Shown: positions 42,849 to 50,035 of the stretch, in pieces
Position numbering within the stretch: position 1 is the first letter of the stretch
Layout of the letters: every line of letters begins with the position of its first letter
NCBI GenBank assembly: GCA_041567895.1
Contig: JBFGAX010000009.1
Span: 1 to 64,000 of the forward strand
Length of the DNA stretch: 64,000 nt
Source of the DNA: JABDOU01 sp041567895
GTDB taxonomy: Bacteria; Actinomycetota; Acidimicrobiia; Spongiisociales; SHLN01
Direction: 5' to 3'
The notes under the pieces: generated by a model
The model's input: the letters and a program-made list of their open reading frames with translations, nothing else
Databases searched by the model: none
Told to the model about the DNA's origin: nothing
Made by a program: the position numbers and the translations under genes

Positions 42849-43772
42849 TCAGGCGCTGCCGACCGCTGCCTCCCGCTTGAGAGCTTCCTTCATACCTGGG
42901 CGGGCATCCATTTCGCGGATCGGAGAGGGCATGTCGATTGCTGCCTCTTTGAGGGCCCTCGACACGGCTCGCACGACCTGATCCTGGACTCGTCGGACCT
43001 CGGCTTGTTCTGGATCGGTCCAGTAGCGGACTTCGCAATCGGTGGTCGATTCGCCGAACCCGGTGAAGTAGACCTGGGGCGCCGGTTCCGACTTGACACC
43101 ATCGACCGAGGTGACGGCACTCAGGACGACGTCGGTTGCATTGTCCTGGTCCTCATGATCGTCGAGGCCAATCGCCAGGACCGTTCGCTTAGGACCATAC
43201 GCGGTCTGGACCCGTATGACGCTCTGGTAGACCTCGGCGTTGGGTATGACGATCTTTTCGCCGCCGAAGGTTTTGAGTTGGGTCTCGCGGATGGTGATGT
43301 CTTCCACCGAGCCTTGCTGGCCGTTGACCTCTATCTGGTCGCCGATCTCGAAGGGTTGGCGAATGAGTATCAGCACACCCGCCAGAAGGTTTGAGAGAAT
43401 GTCCTGGAACGCAAATCCGATTGCAATCGAGAAGACGCCCAGTCCGGCCAGCAGGTCCCCGGGTTTGATGCTTGGGAAGGCGACGGTGATGGCAATCAGC
43501 GTGCCGGCGATGAGCACGAGCGCAAAGCCGAGTTTGGAGAAGACTCTTGCGAAGCTTTCGCTGCGATCCTCCAGTAGCCGCGATCGGAGGAGCGTCCGCG
43601 CACCTCTGGCGAGCAGATAGGTGGCGACCAGTACCACGATTGCGATACCAATCCGGGGTACCGCTTCGAGGAAAGCCTCAATGATGTTTCCCAGGGTTTC
43701 TTCGATCTGGTTCGTGGGTTGTTCAGGAATGACGGTCGGATCTTCTCCTCCGCTCTGGGTCGACAACTGCAC
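42849..43772 (-). CDS. Small-conductance mechanosensitive channel (MscS family)
   Basis: 307 residues, GTG start. Transmembrane helices at about 35-58, 85-107 and 112-142; the pore helix has FQDILSNLLAGVLILIRQPFEIGDQI, and the MscS beta domain follows with GSVEDITIRETQLKTFGGEKIVIPNAE (parts). The cytoplasmic vestibule part ends near SRALKEAAIDMPSP. It protects from hypo-osmotic shock. Glycine betaine is a typical osmolyte, which fits the methyl-harvesting region elsewhere, but no regulatory link is visible. Confidence 0.92.
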   Translation of the reverse strand: MQLSTQSGGEDPTVIPEQPTNQIEETLGNIIEAFLEAVPRIGIAIVVLVATYLLARGARTLLRSRLLEDRSESFARVFSKLGFALVLIAGTLIAITVAFPSIKPGDLLAGLGVFSIAIGFAFQDILSNLLAGVLILIRQPFEIGDQIEVNGQQGSVEDITIRETQLKTFGGEKIVIPNAEVYQSVIRVQTAYGPKRTVLAIGLDDHEDQDNATDVVLSAVTSVDGVKSEPAPQVYFTGFGESTTDCEVRYWTDPEQAEVRRVQDQVVRAVSRALKEAAIDMPSPIREMDARPGMKEALKREAAVGSA

Positions 43773-43840
43773 GCAATAGCCTTTCTGCTGACGTTCGGAA
43801 CGCTCTTACCCGGGCGAGTTGGAACGTAAACCGCCGGCGG

Positions 43841-44314
43841 CTATTTGGCGCGGATCGTTCGGTGCAGTTCGACCATTTGCATGCGAGCCGCCTGGAGGCG
43901 TTGCGCCATGACATTGACCATCCGGGTCAACAGATCGTCATGCAACTTGCGATCGAGTCCGGCATCGATCCGCAGTTCCCTGCCATCGAACCTGATCGCG
44001 TTGACGTCGGTCACGGCATGTGCGGAGAAGCGCCAGTAGTACGGCGGCACCATCCACGATACGCCGAGTATGTCGCCGGGACCGAGTTCCTGAACCGCCA
44101 GCGCGTCCTCAGGTGTCGGTACCTCGACGGCCACCCGTCCTTCGATGATGAGGTAAAACGCTTCGGCGGGCTGGCCCTGGGTCAGTATCGATTGGCCCTG
44201 TTCGTAATGCGTCGATCTGGCATGAGCGGCCAGTGTCAGTAACTCGTCTTCGTCCAAACCACTGAAGAAGCTGGTTCGGGCAAGCGTATTGGCCAGCGAC
44301 TGCGGGCTACTCAT
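43841..44314 (-). CDS. Cyclic nucleotide-binding domain protein without DNA-binding domain
   Basis: 157 residues. One CRP-type cNMP-binding beta-roll: FFSGLDEDELLTLAAHA, GQSILTQGQPAEAFYLIIEGRVAV, GPGDILGVSWMVPPYYWRFSAHAV, then a C-terminal helix (MVNVMAQRLQAARMQMVELHR). The usual GELAL...RSA phosphate-binding cassette is diverged (GDILGVSW...R). There is no HTH, so it may act as a partner of a channel or enzyme rather than as a transcription factor. It lies 68 nt upstream of mscS. Confidence 0.75.
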   Translation of the reverse strand: MSSPQSLANTLARTSFFSGLDEDELLTLAAHARSTHYEQGQSILTQGQPAEAFYLIIEGRVAVEVPTPEDALAVQELGPGDILGVSWMVPPYYWRFSAHAVTDVNAIRFDGRELRIDAGLDRKLHDDLLTRMVNVMAQRLQAARMQMVELHRTIRAK

Positions 44315-44596
44315 ATCAGGTCCTCTCTGTCACCCTTGATGGTACGCGAATGGCGTCGAACTCGATTAGGGCCGGAAGTCGATGCTGTTTGTGCAGCGGT
44401 GAGACGATAACGTGAAGTCGATGGACTTGGAAGAAATTGTCTTCCCGCTGGGGTGATTATCTGATACAGTCGGATCAGATCCGAGCCGATTGCTGAGCAC
44501 AGGGAGGCAGCGGTTCAGGCGCAGAAACGAGCGAAGAAACAGGCCAAGAACGTCGAGTGATAGGCCTGCCGAGCCGCTGTTCACGATTTCGGCCAC

Positions 44597-44626
44597 AAAG
44601 AAGCCGGCCTGAGGGCCGGCTTCTTT
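44597..44626. terminator. Strong bidirectional terminator hairpin 1
   Basis: AAAGAAGCCGGCC, loop TGAG, GGCCGGCTTCTTT: a perfect 13-bp stem with T/A runs on both sides, so it can end transcription in either direction. Confidence 0.85.
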
Positions 44627-44641
44627 GCGTTTGTAGTTCAA

Positions 44642-44671
44642 AAGGAAGCCGGCCTGAGGGCCGGCTTCTTT
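44642..44671. terminator. Terminator hairpin 2, tandem copy of hairpin 1
   Basis: The same AAGCCGGCC-TGAG-GGCCGGCTT core lies exactly 45 nt after the first and shares the downstream CTTTGCGTTTG. The stem is 13 bp if one G-T pair is allowed. A 45-bp tandem duplication has doubled the terminator. Confidence 0.8.
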
Positions 44672-44678
44672 GCGTTTG

Positions 44679-44717
44679 CAATCAGGATGTCTGTCAAAGC
44701 AGCAATCAGGATGTCTG
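44679..44717 (+). repeat. 24-nt tandem direct repeat
   Basis: CAATCAGGATGTCTG starts at 44679 and again at 44703, with similar intervening CAAAGCAG/CAAAAGAG bases. It follows the duplicated terminators directly. Confidence 0.8.
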
Positions 44718-44793
44718 GCAAAAGAGAGACCCCACCAACGCTTCGGTCCGGGGCCTTTTCGGCTGCCTTCCCGAGCTGCGCTCGTGGGGTCCT

Positions 44794-44955
44794 TCAGAGC
44801 TCTCTTAGCCGGCGAAGGGCTTGTGGTACCCGATACACGATCCTGACCAAGGGCAACAGGCTTTTCGCCCGTGGCCAGTCAGGTGCGTCGGCACAAACCT
44901 GCAACCAACCGTTGTCAAAGCAGTGAAGCTGAGCTGCCTCGACGTGTCGCATCAT
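44794..44955 (-). CDS. Possible small protein directly downstream of the MBL-fold gene
   Basis: 53 residues from ATG 44953-44955 (MMRHVEAAQLHCFDNGW...VPQALRRLREL), with GGGA 6 nt upstream. The frame stays open back to the stop codon of the MBL-fold gene (45055-45057), giving 86 coding-like codons that include a PVDLDELRRIFPGSRWNEADG segment. It may be longer if translation starts at a rare codon, or it may be a read-through extension of the MBL protein. No family was recognised. Confidence 0.4.
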   Translation of the reverse strand: MMRHVEAAQLHCFDNGWLQVCADAPDWPRAKSLLPLVRIVYRVPQALRRLREL

Positions 44956-45054
44956 TTGTATTCCCGGCCCGTCGGCCTCGTTCCAGCGTGACCCGGGAAA
45001 TATACGCCGCAGCTCGTCGAGGTCAACCGGATCGCGAAAGAATTCCTGACATGC

Positions 45055-45906
45055 TCAGAAGGCGACCGTTGCCAGATCGTCGCACACGATGAGCTCGCCC
45101 TCGAATCCGCCGCTGCGCGTTGCAGAAACCATGTCGGCGTAGTCGTCTGCGGTGACCGGCGGCGGGATGAGGTGGGTGAGCATCAGCAGCTTGACGTTGG
45201 CTTCTGCTGCCAATCGGCCAACGGCCTGCGGCTCGCTGTGATAGGCCGCTATTCGATCTACGTCCGAAACCGTGCCGTCCGCCAGCGCGCCCCTGTTGAA
45301 CACTTCGTGGACGAGTACGTTGGCGCCGTCAGCCAGGACCTTCACCTCATCACAGATTGCCGTATCGCCGGAGATGGCGATGACTCCGTCCGGCGTGGTG
45401 ATTCGGTATCCGACCGCTCCGGCCACCGGCTCGTGGCGAACCTGCGAGGCCTCGACGACGACCTCTGCCTCGGAGAAGATTCGGTCGGGTTTCGGGGCCG
45501 GTTCAAAATCATGGACTTCGGCAAACGGCTTTCCCGGGTACCCAACATGGGCAGCGCGCATCTCCAGCTCTCGCTGCCAGGGAACGAGGATGTGCTGTGC
45601 GAGATCGGCGGCCATGCCGGACGGCGCATAGACCGGCAGGGGCGCTCCATCGGTGCCGGTGCCCTCGAGCCACCTCGTCAGCAGGAGGTCGGTCAATCCG
45701 ACGACGTGATCGCTGTGCTGGTGGGTGAGGAACACGGCCGCCAGGTCTCCCAACATCACGCCGGTGGCGGCGAGACGCATCACCGTCGCGCGGCCGGTAT
45801 CGAATTGGATGTGGGTTTCGCCGTGAGAGATGAGAACTCCGGGACCAGCCCGATTGGGGTCGGCTATGGGGGTGCCGGTTCCGGTGACGATGACGCGCGT
45901 GGCCAC
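45055..45906 (-). CDS. MBL-fold metallo-hydrolase (RNase Z/arylsulfatase-like)
   Basis: 283 residues. Metallo-beta-lactamase fold with the metal motif LTHQHSDHVVGL, a GDTAICDEV aspartate region, VHEVFNRGAL and AYHSEPQAVGRLA, and a final LTHLIPPP histidine. The domain order and the HEVF...H pattern match RNase Z-like and choline-binding/arylsulfatase-like subgroups; tRNase activity is not established. It ends at a TGA after which the reading frame stays open. The epimerase gene starts 5 nt upstream. Confidence 0.85.
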   Translation of the reverse strand: MATRVIVTGTGTPIADPNRAGPGVLISHGETHIQFDTGRATVMRLAATGVMLGDLAAVFLTHQHSDHVVGLTDLLLTRWLEGTGTDGAPLPVYAPSGMAADLAQHILVPWQRELEMRAAHVGYPGKPFAEVHDFEPAPKPDRIFSEAEVVVEASQVRHEPVAGAVGYRITTPDGVIAISGDTAICDEVKVLADGANVLVHEVFNRGALADGTVSDVDRIAAYHSEPQAVGRLAAEANVKLLMLTHLIPPPVTADDYADMVSATRSGGFEGELIVCDDLATVAF

Positions 45907-45911
45907 GAGGT

Positions 45912-46757
45912 CTACGAAGGGGGCTCTACGTAGTCCCTCCAGCTGACTCCGGGTTCGTACCCAAGCAGCTGGCGAGCCTTGTCGATGGAGAGCAAGGTCT
46001 GATGGTCAGATTCGAGCCGGCGGAGCTCCACATCTGGATAGACCTTGGCCATGAGATCGACGCTTTTCATGGTCATGCATGTGTCGGCGGCGGCAATGAG
46101 GAATGCTTCGTGACCGTCTAGATCCGATTCGATGGAGAGACGAACGGATTGAGCAACGTCGCGTGCATCGACATAACCCCAGAGGTTCCATGCCCGACGA
46201 GAAGGATCTTCCCAGTACTCGGGAAATCGCGGATAGTTGTGCGGCTCCATCACGTTCGAGAAGCGCAGCGACACGAACGGAATCCCGCTCCACCGATAAA
46301 ACTGTCCGGCCATCTCCTCGCCGACCAGTTTTGTGAGTGCGTAGTGAAACTCCGGCAGTCGGGGATGTCGTTCGTCGATCGGTGCATACCTGGGTTGTTC
46401 GCGATCGAAGGGAATCCCGATCAATGTCTCGCTCGAAGCCCATACGACTTTCTCGACCCCGGCCTTGATCGCCGCCGAAAATACGTTGTAGGTACTCATC
46501 GTATTTATCCGGAACGTCTCGCCGTCGGGCAGCATATTGGGGGCAGGGACCGCGGCTAGATGTACGACCACGTCAGCTCCCGTGACGGCCTCGGTGGCTT
46601 GGCCGAGATCGGTCAAATCGGCTATGAGACTCGGCGTGTCGGGGTCCCAGGGGGCTATGGTGTCAACGTTGACGGCGTCGTATCCGTTGCGCGTCAGGTC
46701 TTCGATCACAGCCCGGCCGGCCTTGCCGCTACCGCCCGTTACAACCACATTCTTCAC
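45912..46757 (-). CDS. NAD-dependent epimerase/dehydratase (extended SDR)
   Basis: 281 residues. Rossmann VVTGGSGKAGRAVIEDL (GxxGxxG), DLTDLGQATEAVTGADVVVHLAA, VWASSETLIG and the catalytic YxxxK in FHYALTKLVGEEMA. The LRFSNVMEPHNY substrate region is intact. It is an extended SDR of the NAD-dependent epimerase family; the sugar or other substrate is unknown. It pairs with the MBL-fold gene in one leftward unit. Confidence 0.85.
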   Translation of the reverse strand: MKNVVVTGGSGKAGRAVIEDLTRNGYDAVNVDTIAPWDPDTPSLIADLTDLGQATEAVTGADVVVHLAAVPAPNMLPDGETFRINTMSTYNVFSAAIKAGVEKVVWASSETLIGIPFDREQPRYAPIDERHPRLPEFHYALTKLVGEEMAGQFYRWSGIPFVSLRFSNVMEPHNYPRFPEYWEDPSRRAWNLWGYVDARDVAQSVRLSIESDLDGHEAFLIAAADTCMTMKSVDLMAKVYPDVELRRLESDHQTLLSIDKARQLLGYEPGVSWRDYVEPPS

Positions 46758-46824
46758 TGGCTAGAGCCTTGCAGGCTCGCTGTTAGTCGTCAATGTCGTG
46801 TGATTCGTTACCATTGCCGCCGCT

Positions 46825-48660
46825 ATGTCTGCTTCTTCCTTTCGAAACGTCGCGCTCGTCGCGCATGTCGACCACGGTAAGACCACGTTGGTCGACGCCA
46901 TGCTCTCATCGACTGGCGTCTTCGCCTCCCACGAGGCCAAAGTCGATCGCGTCATGGACTCCGACGATCAAGAACGGGAGCGCGGCATCACGATCCTGGC
47001 AAAGGCCGCGTCCGTTGAATGGAAGGGAACCAGGATCAACCTGGTTGACACGCCGGGCCACGCCGATTTCGGGGGAGAGGTCGAGCGAGCCCTCACCATG
47101 GTCGACGGCGTGTTGTTGCTCGTCGATGCGGCCGAAGGACCCATGCCGCAGACCCGCTACGTGTTGTCCAAGGCGCTGGCTCAACACCTGCCCGCCGTGG
47201 TCGTGATCAACAAAGTCGATCGGCCCGACTCCCGGATTGCAGAGGTCGTCGACGAGATATACGAACTGTTCTTTGACCTCGAAGCATCCGAAGCGCACAT
47301 CGAGTTCCCGATCATATCCACCATCGCTCGCGAGGGCCGGGCGATGGTCGGCATGGGTGTGCCCGATGAGGACGCCGATCTCTCTGCCCTTCTCGACATG
47401 ATCGTCAAGACCGTACCGGAACACAGCGGCGATCCGGAAGCGCCCCTCCAGGCTCTGGTAACGAACCTCGATGCCTCCGATTACCTGGGGCGCCTGGCAA
47501 TCGGGCGGGTGATTCAGGGCACGATGCGCTCCGGTGAACAGGTTGCACTGTGTCACGCGAATCCGGAGGAAGCACCTCTCAAGCGGAGGCTCACGAGCTT
47601 GTTGGGATTCACAGGGCTGGGGAGGACGGAGGTTTCTGAGCGAACCGCGGGCGACCTCTTCGTGCTCGCCGGATTTCCGGAGGTTGAGATTGGCGACACG
47701 ATCGCCGACCCTGCCAACCCGGAGGCCTTGCCGCGCCTGAAGGTCGACGAACCGGTGCTGAGAATGACGTTCGGAGTCAATACCTCGCCGCTTGCCGGCC
47801 AGGGCAAATTCCTGACGTCACGACAAATCAAGGATCGACTGGACAAAGAGGTCCTGGGCAACGTCTCCATTCGTATCGGAGCCACCGCATCACCTGAGGT
47901 GATAGAAGTCGCGGGTCGTGGGGAGCTGCAGCTAGCCGTCCTCATCGAATCCATGCGGCGAGAAGGCTTCGAGCTGCAGGTCAGTCGACCTGAGGTGATC
48001 ATCCGCGAGATCGACGGCACGCCCCACGAGCCGCTGGAACGGGCGGTCGTAGACATCCCGGATGAATACGTCGGTACCGTTACACAGGCCGCGGCCCCGC
48101 GTAAGGGCAAAGTCACCGACCTGCGGCCCGGCGACATCGGGCGGACGGTCGTTACGCTCGAAGCACCTGCCAGAGGTCTGTTGGGATTTCGTTCACTGCT
48201 GATGACGGCAACCAGGGGAACCGCTCTCATCCACCAGCAGCATGCGGGCTGGATGCCGTGGGCGGGCGAGCTGCCGCACCGGATCGGCGGCGCCATGTCG
48301 TCGGATCGATCCGGTACCTCGACCGGATTCGCCCTTGACAATCTGCAGAAGCGCGGTGAGCTCTTCATCGGTCCCGGAGAAGACGTCTACGAGGGCATGA
48401 TCATCGGCGAAGCTTCCCGGCCCGAAGAGATGACTGTCAACGTGACCAAGGGCAAGCAGCTCACGAACATCCGAACCCACGCCTCGGACGATGCGATCAA
48501 GCTCAAACCGCACAAGATCCACTCGCTCGAAACCGCCATCGAATGGATCGCCGATGACGAGCTGGTCGAAGTGACACCCGGTGCAATTCGGGTGCGCAAG
48601 CGTTTTCTCTCAGAGAGCGATCGCAAGCGGGAGCGAACGAAGGCGAAAATCCGCGACTAG
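46825..48660 (+). CDS. typA: Ribosome-associated translational GTPase TypA/BipA
   Basis: 611 residues. G-domain motifs: AHVDHGKTTL (G1), RERGITI (G2), DTPGHADFGGEV (G3), NKVDRPD (G4); the C-terminal BipA-specific region has GRGELQLAVLIESMRREGFELQVSRP and TRGTALIHQQHAGW. BipA assists 50S assembly under stress and cold. The gene stands between the divergent SDR gene and ppk2, and its downstream neighbour follows after 20 nt. Confidence 0.97.
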   Translation: MSASSFRNVALVAHVDHGKTTLVDAMLSSTGVFASHEAKVDRVMDSDDQERERGITILAKAASVEWKGTRINLVDTPGHADFGGEVERALTMVDGVLLLVDAAEGPMPQTRYVLSKALAQHLPAVVVINKVDRPDSRIAEVVDEIYELFFDLEASEAHIEFPIISTIAREGRAMVGMGVPDEDADLSALLDMIVKTVPEHSGDPEAPLQALVTNLDASDYLGRLAIGRVIQGTMRSGEQVALCHANPEEAPLKRRLTSLLGFTGLGRTEVSERTAGDLFVLAGFPEVEIGDTIADPANPEALPRLKVDEPVLRMTFGVNTSPLAGQGKFLTSRQIKDRLDKEVLGNVSIRIGATASPEVIEVAGRGELQLAVLIESMRREGFELQVSRPEVIIREIDGTPHEPLERAVVDIPDEYVGTVTQAAAPRKGKVTDLRPGDIGRTVVTLEAPARGLLGFRSLLMTATRGTALIHQQHAGWMPWAGELPHRIGGAMSSDRSGTSTGFALDNLQKRGELFIGPGEDVYEGMIIGEASRPEEMTVNVTKGKQLTNIRTHASDDAIKLKPHKIHSLETAIEWIADDELVEVTPGAIRVRKRFLSESDRKRERTKAKIRD

Positions 48661-48680
48661 CTCGTTGTTAGGCTGCGGCA

Positions 48681-49469
48681 ATGGCCACAAAGCTGAAGAA
48701 ACAGGATTACGAAGCCGAATTGCGCAGGCTCCACATCGAGCTCGTTCGGATGCAACGATGGATAACAACGACCGGGTACAAACTGGTGGTCCTGTTCGAG
48801 GGTCGGGATGCGGCAGGCAAGGGTGGTGTCATCAAGCGGATACTCGAGCCACTGAACCCGAGAGTTTGCCGGGTGGTTGCGCTCGGAACCCCGAGTGACC
48901 GGGAGAAAACACAGTGGTACTTTCAACGGTACGTGGCACACCTTCCCGCAGCCGGGGAGATCGTGTTGTTCGACAGGTCGTGGTACAACCGCGCGGGCGT
49001 GGAGCGCGTCATGGGTTTCTGCACCGACGACGAATATTGGGAGTTTCTTCGAACGGTGCCGAGGTTTGAGGAGATGCTGCAACACTCGGGCATCCACATC
49101 GTCAAATACTGGTTCTCCATCAGCGATGACGAACAGGAGCGTCGCTTTCAGGCGCGTCTCAAGGACCCGACCAAACGATGGAAGCTCTCGCCGATGGATC
49201 TCGAGTCCCGGGATCGCTGGGAGGACTACTCCAGTGCCAAAGACACCATGTTCCTCCATACCGACCTCGATGCCTCACCGTGGTACGTCGTGAACGCAGA
49301 CAACAAGCGCACGGCACGGCTCAACTGCCTGAGCCATCTCCTCAGCCTCGTGCCCTACACCGACGTGGATCGGGTTCCGATCGAGTTGTCGCCGCGCACC
49401 CCTCCTCAACACTTCCATCAGCGCCCACCGATCGATGCCCAGCGTTGGGTTCCCGACAACTACTCGTAG
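48681..49469 (+). CDS. ppk2: Polyphosphate kinase 2 (PPK2 family)
   Basis: 262 residues, single-domain PPK2. Walker A VLFEGRDAAGKGGVIKRI, lid DRSWYNRAGVERVMGFC, and RFQARLKDPTKRWKLSPMDLESRDRWEDY (in parts) place it in class I, which prefers GDP/ADP phosphorylation from polyphosphate. It allows NTP regeneration from stored polyphosphate. No polyphosphate-making ppk1 is nearby. Confidence 0.93.
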   Translation: MATKLKKQDYEAELRRLHIELVRMQRWITTTGYKLVVLFEGRDAAGKGGVIKRILEPLNPRVCRVVALGTPSDREKTQWYFQRYVAHLPAAGEIVLFDRSWYNRAGVERVMGFCTDDEYWEFLRTVPRFEEMLQHSGIHIVKYWFSISDDEQERRFQARLKDPTKRWKLSPMDLESRDRWEDYSSAKDTMFLHTDLDASPWYVVNADNKRTARLNCLSHLLSLVPYTDVDRVPIELSPRTPPQHFHQRPPIDAQRWVPDNYS

Positions 49470-49481
49470 GCTTACAGAAAA

Positions 49482-49502
49482 CTTGAGTGCTATACCATCA
49501 AG
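49482..49502 (+). promoter_or_regulatory. HAIR-like HspR operator upstream of hsp20
   Basis: CTTGAGT-N7-CATCAAG resembles the HAIR inverted repeat CTTGAGT-N7-ACTCAAG recognised by HspR; the left half is perfect and the right half differs at its first two bases. A TATACT -10 lies at 49511-49516, 8 nt downstream. Heat-shock control of the Hsp20 gene through HspR is the natural reading. Confidence 0.65.
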
Positions 49503-49582
49503 TTTTGTGATATACTTACGACAAATAGCTCCCGCACACGAGCGGGCCACGTATGAGACCACAGCAATGGAAGGAGACATCC

Positions 49583-49987
49583 ATGACCGCAAGATTTGTA
49601 GATCCGTTTGCCGAAATCGATCGGCTGGTCGGGCGCTCCTCGGGCATGATGCCCATGGACGCCTTCGAGCGCGATGGCGTATACACGGTCAAGTTCGACG
49701 TTCCGGGTGTCACGTCAGGTGACATCGACCTCACGGTCGAACGAAACATGCTGACTGTCACAGTCGAACGCCAGAAGGAGCTGGACACCGAGGACGTCAA
49801 CTGGATCGTTCGTGAGCGGCCAGCCGGCCGCCATAGCCGACAGTTGAGGCTTGGCCCCGCACTTGATGGATCCAGGGTGGAGGCGTCGTATGACCAGGGC
49901 GTCCTCACCGTGATGATTCCGATGAGCGAACAGGCCAAACCGCAGCGGATCGATATCAAGTCAGAACCCCTGGCTCTCGACGTCTGA
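49583..49987 (+). CDS. Hsp20/alpha-crystallin small heat-shock protein
   Basis: 134 residues from ATG 49583 (AAGGAG 7 nt upstream). A short N-terminal arm (FVDPFAEIDRLVG) precedes the alpha-crystallin domain: DGVYTVKFDVPGVTSGDIDLTVERNMLTVTVERQ (parts), ending with ASYDQGVLTVMIP and an IxI-like tail (RIDIKSEPL). It holds unfolding proteins in oligomers. An upstream HAIR-like site and strong terminator frame a one-gene heat-shock unit. Confidence 0.93.
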   Translation: MTARFVDPFAEIDRLVGRSSGMMPMDAFERDGVYTVKFDVPGVTSGDIDLTVERNMLTVTVERQKELDTEDVNWIVRERPAGRHSRQLRLGPALDGSRVEASYDQGVLTVMIPMSEQAKPQRIDIKSEPLALDV

Positions 49988-50009
49988 GTCGAAGGTTCGA
50001 ATCGAGATG

Positions 50010-50035
50010 AGCGGCCCCGGTTAGTCGGGGCCGCT
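50010..50035. terminator. Bidirectional terminator between hsp20 and the hydantoinase operon
   Basis: AGCGGCCCCG and CGGGGCCGCT form a perfect 10-bp stem around a 6-nt loop. It lies 23 nt after the hsp20 stop. The loop contains the stop codon of hyuB (50021-50023), so the stem also encodes the last hyuB codons. Confidence 0.75.

Larger units (their letters stand above)
44315..44793. other. Gene-poor stretch with tandem terminators
   Basis: No convincing gene is seen. On the + strand a short open segment near 44470-44555 ends in ...EAAVQAQKRAKKQAKNVE and TGA, but no ATG, GTG or TTG starts it in frame. Three hairpins follow (44597-44626, 44642-44671 and 44730-44753). A 24-nt direct repeat holding CAATCAGGATGTCTG occurs at 44679 and 44703. 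The region looks like a transcription insulator between two leftward units. Confidence 0.5.
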
